A stretch of DNA of 64,000 nt from positions 1 through 64,000 of the forward strand of contig NZ_JADZ01000014.1 in NCBI RefSeq assembly GCF_000518645.1, given 5' to 3'. Below the pieces are notes generated by a model that worked only from the letters and a program-made list of their open reading frames with translations, made no database searches and was not told the origin of the DNA. This document shows, piece after piece, positions 8,286-16,873 of this stretch (positions are counted from its first letter, which is position 1; each line of letters opens with the position of its first letter). The position numbers and the translations under genes were made by a program. Source of the DNA: Curvibacter gracilis ATCC BAA-807 (lineage in GTDB: Bacteria > Pseudomonadota > Gammaproteobacteria > Burkholderiales > Burkholderiaceae_C).

Positions 8286-9476
8286 CTATTTTGACAGCAT
8301 GCGCATCGCGTCTTCTAGGCCTTTGAGTGTCAAGGGGTACATGCGCTGGTTCATCAGCTGCTGGATCACCGCGATGCTCTGGCGGTATTGCCACACGCCC
8401 TGGGGCTCGGGGTTGATCCAGGCAAAGCGTGGGAAGGTGTTGGTCAGCCGCTGCAGCCACTCGGCGCCGGGCTCTTCGTTGTTGTACTCAACGCTGCCGC
8501 CCGGCTGCAGGATTTCATACGGGCTCATGGTGGCGTCGCCGATGAAGATCAGCTTGTAGTCCTTGTTGTACTTGCGCAGGATGTCCCAGGTGGCGAACTT
8601 CTCGGAGAAGCGGCGCTTGTTGTTCTTCCACATGTAGTCGTACACGCAGTTGTGGAAGTAGTAGAACTCAAGGTGCTTGAACTCGGCCTTGGCCGCCGAG
8701 AACATCTCCTCGACGCGGGCGATGTGCTCGTCCATGGTGCCGCCGACGTCCATCAGCAGCAACACTTTCACGTTGTTGTGACGTTCTGGCACCATTTTGA
8801 TGTCGAGCCAGCCCGCGTTGGCGGCGGTAGAGCGGATGGTATCGGGCAGGTCGAGCTCTTCGGCCGAACCTTCACGGGCAAACTTGCGCAGGCGGCGCAG
8901 GGCCACCTTGATGTTGCGTGTGCCCAGCTCCTGGGTGTCGTCGTAGTCTTTGTAGGCGCGCTGGTCCCACACCTTGACGGCGCTCTTGTTGCGGCTTTTT
9001 TCCTGGCCGATGCGGATGCCCTGGGGGTTGTAGCCATTGGCGCCAAAGGGGCTGGTGCCGCCGGTGCCGATCCACTTGCTGCCGCCTTCGTGGCGTTCCT
9101 TCTGCTCTTCGAAGCGCTTTTTGAGCGTTTCCATGAGCTCATCCCAGCCCATCTTTTCGATCTTGGCCTTGTCTTCGGGGCTGAGCTCCAGCTCCAGGTT
9201 CTTGCGCAGCCACTCGAGGGGAACGTCTTTGGTGAAGTCGGTCAGCATCTCGACGCCTTTGAAGTAGGCGGCAAAGGCGCGGTCGAACTTGTCGTAATGC
9301 TTTTCGTCCTTGACCAGGGTGAGGCGCGACAGGTAGTAGAAGTCGTCGATTTTCCAGGCATCGTCCGATTCGGGGCCCACCACGTGGGCCTGCAAGGCCT
9401 CCAGCAGGGTGAGGAACTCTTTCACCGAAACAGGGAGTTTGGCGCTGCGCAGCGTGTAGAAGAAGTCGATCAGCAT
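8286..9476 (-). CDS. CoxE-like VWA domain-containing protein
   Basis: This 396-aa protein belongs to the CoxE-like von Willebrand factor A group that works with MoxR AAA+ ATPases, often in maturation of metal cofactors or complexes. The C-terminal half holds the VWA fold, with LLLMDVGGTMDEH as a degenerate MIDAS motif (DxGGT instead of DxSxS) and FIGDATMSP further on. The N-terminal half is helical and charged. A GGAG precedes the ATG at 9476. The MoxR ATPase lies two genes upstream on the same strand, which supports the pairing. Its client is unknown. Confidence 0.85.
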   Translation of the reverse strand: MLIDFFYTLRSAKLPVSVKEFLTLLEALQAHVVGPESDDAWKIDDFYYLSRLTLVKDEKHYDKFDRAFAAYFKGVEMLTDFTKDVPLEWLRKNLELELSPEDKAKIEKMGWDELMETLKKRFEEQKERHEGGSKWIGTGGTSPFGANGYNPQGIRIGQEKSRNKSAVKVWDQRAYKDYDDTQELGTRNIKVALRRLRKFAREGSAEELDLPDTIRSTAANAGWLDIKMVPERHNNVKVLLLMDVGGTMDEHIARVEEMFSAAKAEFKHLEFYYFHNCVYDYMWKNNKRRFSEKFATWDILRKYNKDYKLIFIGDATMSPYEILQPGGSVEYNNEEPGAEWLQRLTNTFPRFAWINPEPQGVWQYRQSIAVIQQLMNQRMYPLTLKGLEDAMRMLSK

Positions 9477-9504
9477 GGACGGCTCCAGGTCAGGGCACGG
9501 CAGC

Positions 9505-10140
9505 TCACTTGCCGCCGTGGACCACCGCAGGCGGTGGGGGTGTTTGCGGGTAGCGCTGCTTCAGCAGGTACAGCAGCTGGGCCTTGGCCTCGGGCCATTC
9601 GCCGGCGCTCATGCTGTACATCACGGTGTCGCGCACCGTGCCGTCACGGCGCAGCGCGTGGTGGCGCAGCACGCCGTCCTTGCGCGCGCCCAGGCGCTCT
9701 ATGGCCTTTTGCGAGGCGTGGTTGAAGTTGTCGGTGCGCCAGCCCACCAGGGCACAGCCCAGGGTGTCGAAGGCATGGCTCATCAGCAGGTACTTGGCCG
9801 TGGTGTTGACGTGGGTGCGCTGCACCCGTCGGGCGTACCAGGTGTAGCCGATCTCGACGCGGCGGATGGCCGGCACGATGTCGTGGTAGCTGCTGGTGCC
9901 GATCAACTGGCCGCTGGCCTCCTCGATCACGGCAAAGGCGAAGCGGTTGCCGGCTTCGCGCATCTGCAGCGCGGTCTCGATGTAGGCGCGGGTCTGGCCG
10001 GGCTCGGGCACCGAGGTGACGCGGATGTTCCACAGCTCGCCATCGGCGGCGGCGGCGGCCAGGCCGGCCTCATGGGCCAGGCTCAGGGGCTCCAGGCGCA
10101 CACCGTTCAGGCGCAGGGTGACGGGTTCGACAAAAGACAT
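9505..10140 (-). CDS. GNAT-family N-acetyltransferase
   Basis: This 211-aa protein has an Acetyltransf_3 (RimJ/RimL-like) GNAT fold: FAFAVIEEASGQLIGTSSYHD (strands 2-4), VEIGYTWYARRVQRTHVN (acetyl-CoA loop region) and WRTDNFNHASQKAIERLG (motif B with the conserved Asn). It should transfer an acetyl group to an amine, but the substrate cannot be read from the sequence. I chose the ATG at 10140 because GGAGAAACC precedes it; an upstream in-frame start at 10170 has no such site. It lies between the MoxR ATPase and VWA genes with short gaps, so it is probably in their transcript. Confidence 0.87.
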   Translation of the reverse strand: MSFVEPVTLRLNGVRLEPLSLAHEAGLAAAAADGELWNIRVTSVPEPGQTRAYIETALQMREAGNRFAFAVIEEASGQLIGTSSYHDIVPAIRRVEIGYTWYARRVQRTHVNTTAKYLLMSHAFDTLGCALVGWRTDNFNHASQKAIERLGARKDGVLRHHALRRDGTVRDTVMYSMSAGEWPEAKAQLLYLLKQRYPQTPPPPAVVHGGK

Positions 10141-10201
10141 GGTTTCTCCGGGGCCATGCGGGCGCCGCACTGCGGGGGCAGGGCGGGCAGCTCGGGAGGG
10201 T

Positions 10202-11044
10202 TCAGCGGTTGCGCTGGTTCATGAAGACCAGCTTTTCGAACAGGGTCACGTCCTGCTCGTTCTTCAGCAGGGCGCCCACCAGCGGCGGCACACTGACCTT
10301 GGCGTCGGCGCTTTGCAGGGCCTCGAGCGGGATGTCTTCGGCCACCAGCAGCTTGAGCCAGTCGAGCAGCTCGGAGGTGCTGGGCTTCTTCTTGAGGCCC
10401 GGCAGGTTGCGCACGTCGTAGAAGGTCTTCATGGCCGCTGCCAGCAGCTCGGCCTTGAGCGTGGGGAAGTGCACGTCGACGATCTTCTTCATCGTGTCGG
10501 CGTCGGGGAACTTGATGTAGTGGAAGAAGCAGCGGCGCAGGAAGGCGTCGGGCAGTTCCTTTTCGTTGTTCGAGGTGATGAACACCAGCGGGCGGTTCTT
10601 GGCCTTGATCAGTTCACGGGTCTCGTAGCAGTAGAACTCCATGCGGTCGAGTTCGCGCAACAGGTCGTTGGGAAACTCGATGTCGGCCTTGTCGATTTCG
10701 TCGATCAGCAGGGCCACCGGCTGCTCGGCCGTGAAGGCTTGCCACAGCACGCCCTTGACGATGTAGTTCTCGATGTCCTTGACGCGCTCGTCGCCGAGTT
10801 GCGAGTCACGCAGGCGACTGACCGCGTCGTATTCGTACAGGCCTTGCTGGGCCTTGGTGGTTGATTTGATGTGCCATTGCAACAGTGGCAGGCCCAGCGC
10901 TTCGGCCACTTCCTCGGCCAGCATGGTCTTGCCGGTACCGGGCTCGCCCTTGACCAGCAAGGGCCGCTTGAGGGTGATGGCCGCATTCACGGCGAGCATC
11001 AGGTCTTGAGTGGCGACGTAATTTTGTGAGCCTTGGAATTTCAT
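10202..11044 (-). CDS. MoxR-family AAA+ ATPase
   Basis: This 280-aa chaperone-like ATPase has a Walker A GEPGTGKTMLAEEVAEALG (about residues 37-55), a Walker B in VALLIDEIDKAD and sensor 1 FITSNNEKELPDAFLRRC. It is of the short type that pairs with CoxE-like VWA proteins; the partner is two genes downstream. I prefer the ATG at 11044, giving MKFQGSQNYVATQDL; the frame continues to 11131, but that extension overlaps the divergent promoter. The gene appears to head the minus-strand operon that ends in tamB. Confidence 0.9.
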   Translation of the reverse strand: MKFQGSQNYVATQDLMLAVNAAITLKRPLLVKGEPGTGKTMLAEEVAEALGLPLLQWHIKSTTKAQQGLYEYDAVSRLRDSQLGDERVKDIENYIVKGVLWQAFTAEQPVALLIDEIDKADIEFPNDLLRELDRMEFYCYETRELIKAKNRPLVFITSNNEKELPDAFLRRCFFHYIKFPDADTMKKIVDVHFPTLKAELLAAAMKTFYDVRNLPGLKKKPSTSELLDWLKLLVAEDIPLEALQSADAKVSVPPLVGALLKNEQDVTLFEKLVFMNQRNR

Positions 11045-11089
11045 GGACAAGTGTTCGCTTAACAGATGTGTTGCAGAAGCGGGGCTCGA

Positions 11090-11095
11090 TATAAT
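11090..11095 (+). promoter_or_regulatory. Candidate -10 element for the cytochrome c gene
   Basis: A perfect TATAAT lies in the 112-base divergent region, about 62 bases upstream of the cytochrome ATG. No good TTGACA-like -35 stands at 16-18 bases; GTGTTG at 11068 is the best candidate. Confidence 0.45.
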
Positions 11096-11156
11096 CAATC
11101 GTTGATTTTTCTCAATCCCCTCGGTACCCAATCATCCATTTGATTGTGCTCGCAAA

Positions 11157-11822
11157 ATGAACAAGATGTTGACAACGGTATTTGCCCTTGCTGTCGCTTC
11201 CGTGACCGCTTTTTCGTCGACCGTCCACGCTCAGGAGGTCAAAGCAGATGTCAACGCCAAGGTGGCGATGTGCATCGGTTGCCATGGGATTGATCGCTAC
11301 CAGGCGACCTTCCCCGAGGTCTACAAGGTGCCGCGCATTGCCGGCCAGGGCGAGAAGTACATCGCCGCTGCCTTGACCGCCTACAAGAAGGGCGACCGCA
11401 AGCACCCGACCATGCGCGGCATCGCCGACTCGCTGAGCGAGCAAGACATCGCCGAGATCTCGGCCTACTACGCCCAACTGGGCCGTGTCGAAGGCGCCAC
11501 GCTGCCCGACAAGCCCAGCCGCGAGCCCAACGCCCAGGTGGCCGCCCTGCTGAACAAGGGCGCTTGCGTGTCCTGCCACGGCGCCAACTTCGCCAAGCCC
11601 ATCGACCCCTCGTACCCCAAGATCGCAGGCCAATACAGCGACTACCTGTATGTGGCGCTCAAGTCCTACCAGATGAGCAACAGCCCGGTGATGGGCCGCA
11701 ACAACGCCGTGATGGGGGGCGTGGCCAAGCAGTTCTCGCACGCCGAACTCAAGGCCCTGGCCTCGTATGTGAGCACGCTCGACGGCGACCTGAAGACCGT
11801 GCCTGAGTCGCGCTTCCGCTGA
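11157..11822 (+). CDS. Diheme cytochrome c (c4-like), periplasmic
   Basis: The 221-aa product has a signal peptide (about 1-25, cleaved after VHAQ) and two cytochrome c domains with heme motifs CIGCH (about residue 39) and CVSCH (about 138). Each is followed by a likely axial Met, in PTMRGIAD and SPVMGRNNAVMGG. This is the layout of cytochrome c4-type electron carriers that feed terminal oxidases. No strong ribosome site precedes the ATG. It is monocistronic, divergent from the MoxR gene and followed by a strong terminator. Confidence 0.92.
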   Translation: MNKMLTTVFALAVASVTAFSSTVHAQEVKADVNAKVAMCIGCHGIDRYQATFPEVYKVPRIAGQGEKYIAAALTAYKKGDRKHPTMRGIADSLSEQDIAEISAYYAQLGRVEGATLPDKPSREPNAQVAALLNKGACVSCHGANFAKPIDPSYPKIAGQYSDYLYVALKSYQMSNSPVMGRNNAVMGGVAKQFSHAELKALASYVSTLDGDLKTVPESRFR

Positions 11823-11860
11823 TCCAGCCTTGGGCGTTTCGCGCCCTGGTTCTGAAAACA

Positions 11861-11892
11861 AAAAGCCGCTGAATCGTCAGCGGCTTTTTTTT
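11861..11892. terminator. Bidirectional rho-independent terminator
   Basis: The inverted repeat AAAAGCCGCTGA / TCAGCGGCTTTT with a four-base loop is followed by a T run on the plus strand and preceded by an A run. It can end the cytochrome c transcript and also the convergent DUF1841 transcript. Confidence 0.88.
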
Positions 11893-11935
11893 GCCTGGGT
11901 CAGGTCTGAAGACCCGCAGGTTTGTTGGTTGGGGC

Positions 11936-12370
11936 TCAGTCGCGTGTTGCGGCGCGTTGCACGCTGTCGATGTAGGCATGCCCATCGGGCGGGCGGCCGC
12001 TGCGCTGGCTTTCCCACAGCATGCGGCCCAGGAACTCCATGGTTTCGTGGTGGGCGCCGTGCAGGGAGTCGCGGCGTGCGGTCAGCAACTCGACCGCCTG
12101 GCGGATGCCGCGCGGCTGGTCGATGCTGCATTGCTCGCTGATTGACAGGTGCATCGAGAGGTGCAGAAAGGGGTTGGTCTCGCCTTTCTGGCTGTCGTAC
12201 ACGCGGGCCACGGCCGCGTCGGCATCGGCCAGGTCGGCGTGGTATTCGGGGTGCTCATCGATCCACTGACCGGCCAGGGTTTCGATGGCCTCCATGGCCA
12301 AGCCTTGGCGGGACTTGGCATAGACCGAGCAGAAGAAGCGACGGACGTCGTCTTGAGAGGGGTTGAACAT
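11936..12370 (-). CDS. DUF1841 family protein
   Basis: This 144-aa cytoplasmic protein matches the betaproteobacterial DUF1841 family, with MFNPSQDDVRRFFCSVYAK at the start and NPFLHLSMHLSISEQ in the middle, including the conserved His-rich HLSMHLSI segment. Its function is unknown. Full length for the family. It converges on the cytochrome c gene and shares its terminator. Confidence 0.85.
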   Translation of the reverse strand: MFNPSQDDVRRFFCSVYAKSRQGLAMEAIETLAGQWIDEHPEYHADLADADAAVARVYDSQKGETNPFLHLSMHLSISEQCSIDQPRGIRQAVELLTARRDSLHGAHHETMEFLGRMLWESQRSGRPPDGHAYIDSVQRAATRD

Positions 12371-12436
12371 GCGCCCAAGCGTATCACCCCGGGCGATGCC
12401 CCCACGCCCGCTGGGGGCCGGGCTCCATCTCCGGTG

Positions 12437-13240
12437 TCAGGTGCGCGGCGTGCCCACCATGCGCGAGATCGACTGGGCTGCCTGCAGCAGATGGGGCAGC
12501 ATGCGGTTCTGCATGTCGAAGGCGTTGCTGCGGTTGGCCTGGCCGCTGATGTTGAGGGCGGCGATCACCCGGCCGTTGCGGTTCACCACCGGGGCGGCCA
12601 TCGAGATCAGGCCTTCTTCCAGCTCCTGGTCGACCAGGCACCAGCCCTGGTCACGCGCCTGGCGAACCCTGGCCAGTACGTCTTCGACGCGCGTCAAGGT
12701 GTGTTGTGTGCGGGCTTCGAGCGTCGCGCTCGCCAGGCGGCGCTCCACCTCCTCGTCGGGCAGGCTGCCCAGCAGAATGCGGCCCATCGAGGTGCAGTAG
12801 GCCGGCAGGCGGCTGCCCACGCCCAGGTTGATGCGCATGATCTTGTGCGTGGGTACCCGCAGCACATACATGATGTCGGTGCCCTCGAGCACGGCGGCCG
12901 AGCACGACTCTTTAACCCGCTCGACCAGTCCCTCCATCACGGGCTCGGCCAGGTTCCAGATCGGCATGGACGACAGGTAGGCGAAGCCCAGGTCCAGGAT
13001 GCGTGGCGTGAGGCGGAACTGGCGCCCGTCCGTCTCGACATAACCCAGGGTTTGCAGCGTCAGCAGGATGCGCCGGGCGCCGGCGCGGGTGAGCCCGCTG
13101 CGGCCGGCGACTTCGGTCAGGGTCTGGTGGGGGGCCGCCGAACTGAAGGTCCGGATGACTTCCAGCCCTCGCGCAAAAGACTGCACATAGCTGTCGCCAG
13201 GGCGTGGGGCGGCTTTCTCGTTGTCAGCTGTCATTGCCAT
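12437..13240 (-). CDS. IclR-family regulator of the pca genes (PcaR/PobR type)
   Basis: This 267-aa regulator has an N-terminal winged helix-turn-helix (about residues 20-80, with LTEVAGRSGLTRAGARRILL) and a C-terminal IclR effector domain (about 90-260). It reads like the PcaR/PcaU/PobR branch that senses beta-ketoadipate-pathway compounds. It is divergent from pcaIJF across a 200-base gap, the usual place for a regulator controlling both itself and the pathway. The effector, probably beta-ketoadipate, is inferred. Confidence 0.85.
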   Translation of the reverse strand: MAMTADNEKAAPRPGDSYVQSFARGLEVIRTFSSAAPHQTLTEVAGRSGLTRAGARRILLTLQTLGYVETDGRQFRLTPRILDLGFAYLSSMPIWNLAEPVMEGLVERVKESCSAAVLEGTDIMYVLRVPTHKIMRINLGVGSRLPAYCTSMGRILLGSLPDEEVERRLASATLEARTQHTLTRVEDVLARVRQARDQGWCLVDQELEEGLISMAAPVVNRNGRVIAALNISGQANRSNAFDMQNRMLPHLLQAAQSISRMVGTPRT

Positions 13241-13279
13241 GGTGTTGTCAATCTCCTAAAATTCATTCTACGAACCAAT

Positions 13280-13294
13280 GTTCTTATTGTGAAC
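13280..13294. promoter_or_regulatory. Candidate IclR-type operator
   Basis: GTTC-N7-GAAC is a perfect 4-bp dyad within an AT-rich stretch between the IclR gene and pcaI, 40 bases from the regulator start. IclR-family pca regulators bind partly palindromic 15-bp sites in such intergenic regions. The short arms make this tentative. Confidence 0.35.
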
Positions 13295-13441
13295 AATTTA
13301 CATCCCAGTTGTCATCCATGAGCCGATTGGTGTGAAATTTTTCGGTCATGGGTGCTCACATCTGATGATTTTGTCCGTCTGGCCGCTAGGGTATGCCGTT
13401 TGGGCCTGTCTATGCCACTACCGTTTGGAGATATTTAAATC

Positions 13442-14158
13442 ATGATTGACAAGATCGCCTCGTCAGTGGCAGAGGCTTTGCAGGGGGTGCAGGACGGTGC
13501 CACCGTGCTGATCGGCGGCTTTGGCACTGCCGGCATTCCCCTTGAATTGATCGAAGGCCTGATCGACCAGGGGGCGCGTGATCTCACCGTGGTCAACAAC
13601 AACGCGGGCAATGGCGACACCGGCCTGGCGGCCTTGCTGCAGGCCGGACGGGTGCGCAAGATCATCTGCAGCTTTCCACGCCAGGCCGACTCCCAGGTGT
13701 TCGATGGCCTTTACCGCCAGGGCCGCATCGAGCTGGAGTTGGTGCCCCAGGGCAATCTGGCCGAGCGCTTGCGCGCAGCGGGGGCGGGCATCGGGGCCTT
13801 CTACACCCCGACCGGTTTTGGTACCGAACTGGCCCTGAACCCGGATGGCAGCCCCAAGGAGACCCGGGTCATCAACGGCCGTGGTCACGTGCTGGAATAC
13901 CCCATCCATGGCGATGTGGCGCTGATCCAGGCCGAGCGCGGCGATCGCTGGGGCAACCTCACCTACCGGCAGGCGGCGCGCAATTTCGGCCCCGTGATGG
14001 CCACTGCCGCCCGTTGTACGGTTGCCACAGTGCATGAGGTGGTCGAGTTGGGCCAACTCGACCCCGAGGCCATCGTGACCCCGGGCATCCACGTGCACCA
14101 GGTGGTGCCCGTGCCCCGCCGCGTCACCACGGCCGGCGGATTCAAAACAGCGGCCTGA
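13442..14158 (+). CDS. pcaI: 3-oxoadipate CoA-transferase subunit alpha
   Basis: PcaI and PcaJ together move CoA from succinyl-CoA to 3-oxoadipate in the beta-ketoadipate pathway for aromatic compounds. The 238-aa product shows the family I CoA-transferase alpha fold, with GGFGTAGIPLELIEGL (residues 22-37) as the CoA-binding glycine-rich segment and FYTPTGFGTELA further on. pcaJ follows after 14 bases. The same fold serves acetoacetate (SCOT), but the neighbouring pcaF and IclR regulator favour 3-oxoadipate. Confidence 0.9.
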   Translation: MIDKIASSVAEALQGVQDGATVLIGGFGTAGIPLELIEGLIDQGARDLTVVNNNAGNGDTGLAALLQAGRVRKIICSFPRQADSQVFDGLYRQGRIELELVPQGNLAERLRAAGAGIGAFYTPTGFGTELALNPDGSPKETRVINGRGHVLEYPIHGDVALIQAERGDRWGNLTYRQAARNFGPVMATAARCTVATVHEVVELGQLDPEAIVTPGIHVHQVVPVPRRVTTAGGFKTAA

Positions 14159-14172
14159 GCGGAGAACCAGCC

Positions 14173-14820
14173 ATGACCACCACCTACCAGCCCCGCAGCA
14201 AAGACGAACTGGCGCGCCGTGTGGCCGCCGACATCCACGACGGCGCCTACGTCAACCTGGGCATCGGCATGCCCACCCGCGTGGCCAACCACATTCCTCC
14301 AGGCCGCGAGGTGATCCTGCAAAGCGAGAACGGCATCCTGGGCATGGGCCCGGCGCCGGCGCCAGGGCAGGAGGACTACGACCTCATCAATGCCGGCAAG
14401 CAGCCGGTCACGCTGCTGCCCGGCGGCGCCTTCTTCCACCATGCCGACAGCTTCGCCATGATGCGCGGCGGCCACCTCGACATCTGCGTGCTCGGCGCCT
14501 TCCAGGTCTCGGCCACCGGCGACCTGGCCAATTGGAGCACCGGCGAACCGGGGGCCATCCCCGCCGTGGGCGGTGCCATGGACCTGGCCATCGGTGCCAA
14601 GCAGACCTGGGTGATGATGGATCTGCTCAGCAAATCGGGCCAGAGCAAGGTGGTGGCGCAGTGCACCTACCCCCTGACCGGCCTGGCCTGCGTGAAGCGC
14701 ATCTACACCGACCTGGCCACCCTCGAATGCACCCCCCAGGGCCTGCGCCTGATCGACGCCGTCGATGGCCTGGGCCGCGAGGCGCTGCAAGAACTGATCG
14801 GCCTGCCCTTGCTCGATTGA
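14173..14820 (+). CDS. pcaJ: 3-oxoadipate CoA-transferase subunit beta
   Basis: The 215-aa beta subunit carries the catalytic Glu in QSENGILGMG (about residue 52), which forms the glutamyl-CoA thioester, and the conserved NLGIGMPTRVANHIP segment near the start. GGAG lies eight bases before the ATG. It sits between pcaI and pcaF in the same orientation, so the three form one operon. Confidence 0.92.
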   Translation: MTTTYQPRSKDELARRVAADIHDGAYVNLGIGMPTRVANHIPPGREVILQSENGILGMGPAPAPGQEDYDLINAGKQPVTLLPGGAFFHHADSFAMMRGGHLDICVLGAFQVSATGDLANWSTGEPGAIPAVGGAMDLAIGAKQTWVMMDLLSKSGQSKVVAQCTYPLTGLACVKRIYTDLATLECTPQGLRLIDAVDGLGREALQELIGLPLLD

Positions 14821-14877
14821 GCCCGCCGCCCAACGGCCCCGAAACCCCAGAATTTCAACCCCGGAGACCAGAAAACC

Positions 14878-16080
14878 ATGACACAAGCCTTTATCTGCGA
14901 CGCCATCCGCACGCCCTTCGGCCGCTACGGCGGCGCGCTGTCCAGCGTGCGCACCGACGACCTGGGCGCCATCCCGCTCAGGGCCTTGATGGAGCGCAAC
15001 CCCGGCGTCGACTGGGCGGCCGTGACCGACGTGATCTATGGCTGCGCCAACCAGGCCGGCGAAGACAACCGCAACGTGGCCCACATGGCCAGCCTGCTGG
15101 CGGGTCTGCCCATCGAGGTGCCGGGCGCCACCGTCAACCGCCTGTGCGGCTCGGGGCTGGACGCCATCGGCACCGCAGCGCGCGCCATCAAGTCGGGCGA
15201 AGCGCGGCTGATGATCGCCGGTGGGGTGGAAAGCATGAGCCGGGCACCGTTTGTGATGCCCAAGGCCGAAAGCGCCTTCAGCCGTGCCAACGCGGTGTAC
15301 GACACCACCATCGGCTGGCGCTTCATCAACAAGCTCATGAAAGCCCAGTACGGGGTCGATTCGATGCCTGAGACGGCCGAGAACGTGGCCACCGATTTCG
15401 GCATCGAGCGCGAGGCCCAGGACCGCATGGCCCTGGCCAGCCAGATGAAGGCGGTGGCGGCGCAGAAGGCCGGCGTGTTCGATGCCGAGATCGTGCCGGT
15501 GACCATTCCCCAGAAAAAGGGCGATGCGGTGGTGGTGAGCCAGGATGAGCACCCCCGTGCCACCAGCCTGGAAGCCCTGGCCAAGCTCAAGGGCGTGGTG
15601 CGCCCCGATGGCACCGTGACCGCTGGCAACGCCAGCGGCGTCAACGATGGCGCCTGTGCGCTGCTGCTGGCCGACGAGCGCAGCGCCGCGCAACATGGCC
15701 TGACCCCGCGCGCCCGCGTGGTGGGCATGGCCACGGCCGGGGTGGCGCCGCGCATCATGGGCATCGGCCCGGCGCCGGCCACCCAGAAGGTGTTGGCCCT
15801 CACCGGTCTGAGCCTGGCGCAGCTCGATGTCATCGAGCTGAACGAAGCCTTTGCGGCGCAAGGCCTGGCGGTGCTGCGCCAATTGGGCCTGCAAGACGAC
15901 GATCCCCGCGTCAACCCGAACGGTGGCGCGATTGCGCTGGGCCACCCGCTGGGCGCCAGCGGGGCGCGCCTGGCCACCACGGCGATCAACCAGCTGCACC
16001 GCAGCGGTGGCCGCTACGCGCTGTGCACAATGTGCATTGGTGTGGGGCAGGGCATCGCCGTGATCCTGGAACGCGTGTAA
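14878..16080 (+). CDS. pcaF: 3-oxoadipyl-CoA thiolase
   Basis: PcaF cleaves 3-oxoadipyl-CoA to succinyl-CoA and acetyl-CoA, the last step of the pathway. The 400-aa thiolase has its nucleophile in NRLCGSGLDA (Cys about 90), the His of NEAFAAQ/GHPLGASGARL (about 350-360) and the second Cys in CTMCIGVGQG (about 385). Its length is standard. GGAG stands before the ATG. The upper-pathway genes (pcaGHBCD) are not in this window. Confidence 0.93.
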   Translation: MTQAFICDAIRTPFGRYGGALSSVRTDDLGAIPLRALMERNPGVDWAAVTDVIYGCANQAGEDNRNVAHMASLLAGLPIEVPGATVNRLCGSGLDAIGTAARAIKSGEARLMIAGGVESMSRAPFVMPKAESAFSRANAVYDTTIGWRFINKLMKAQYGVDSMPETAENVATDFGIEREAQDRMALASQMKAVAAQKAGVFDAEIVPVTIPQKKGDAVVVSQDEHPRATSLEALAKLKGVVRPDGTVTAGNASGVNDGACALLLADERSAAQHGLTPRARVVGMATAGVAPRIMGIGPAPATQKVLALTGLSLAQLDVIELNEAFAAQGLAVLRQLGLQDDDPRVNPNGGAIALGHPLGASGARLATTAINQLHRSGGRYALCTMCIGVGQGIAVILERV

Positions 16081-16131
16081 GGCGCGCTCAGGTCATTTCG
16101 GGGCGGGGTGGCGCGGGCTGGGTCGGCAGGC

Positions 16132-16773
16132 TCAGAGCCGCCGCCAGCCCGGCAGTTGCCAGTCGCGCCAGAGCGCCAGGCCCCTGAAGCCGGCCGTGCA
16201 AAACGCGCACAGCATCAGGGCCGGTGACTCGGGCACCTGGGCCTGTACCAGCCCCAGGTAAAGCCAGCCGCCGGCAAAGGCGCACACCGCGTAGGGGCGG
16301 TGGTCATGAAAGGCCTTGGGGATCTCGTTGCACACGATGTCGCGAAGCACCCCGCCGAAGACGCCCGTGATCACGCCCATCATCACCGAGATCAGCCCCG
16401 GCATGCCCAGGTCATTGGCCATGTCCACCCCCACCCCGGTGAACAAGCCCAGGCCGATGGCATCTGGGAGTTGGATGGCACGTTCGGTGGGCTCGAAGTG
16501 GCGCCGCTTCAACAGCAGCAGTGCCGCCAGGCTCAGGCCCAGGATGCCCCACACATAGCCCACGTGCCGCACCCAGAAAAACGGGCGCTGGTCCAGCAGC
16601 AGGTCGCGCAGCGTGCCGCCGCCGAATGCGGCCAGAAAGGCCACCACGCACACCCCCACCGGGTCGAGCTTCTTGCGGGCGCCTTCCAGCACGCCGGACA
16701 GGGCAAAGGCCAGGGTGGCCGCCAGTTCCAGCACATGCCGCAGCCAGGGCTCCCAAAATGAGACGGTGTTCAT
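16132..16773 (-). CDS. TRIC-family (UPF0126) cation channel-like membrane protein
   Basis: This 213-aa protein has about seven membrane segments and the two-fold internal repeat of the UPF0126/YadS/TRIC family: FLAAFGGGTLRDLLLD in the first half and VFGGVLRDIVCNEIP in the second. The two GG-x-LRD motifs line the pore in prokaryotic TRIC channels, which pass monovalent cations as trimers. It stands alone and converges with pcaF. Confidence 0.88.
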   Translation of the reverse strand: MNTVSFWEPWLRHVLELAATLAFALSGVLEGARKKLDPVGVCVVAFLAAFGGGTLRDLLLDQRPFFWVRHVGYVWGILGLSLAALLLLKRRHFEPTERAIQLPDAIGLGLFTGVGVDMANDLGMPGLISVMMGVITGVFGGVLRDIVCNEIPKAFHDHRPYAVCAFAGGWLYLGLVQAQVPESPALMLCAFCTAGFRGLALWRDWQLPGWRRL

Positions 16774-16873
16774 GGCCGGGCATTGTGCACCGGCCCATCA
16801 GGGGTGGCTGGGGCTGGCCGCTGTCATCGCCAGCGGCTAACATGCGCCGCATACCCAAGTCTTGGAGACCGAA

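Noticed and set aside
6362-8326. 654-aa plus-strand open frame
   Set aside because: It is antisense to tamA and shows no domain features; the Omp85 signature is on the minus strand.
13963-15999. 678-aa minus-strand open frame
   Set aside because: It lies across pcaI, pcaJ and pcaF in antisense and has shadow composition.
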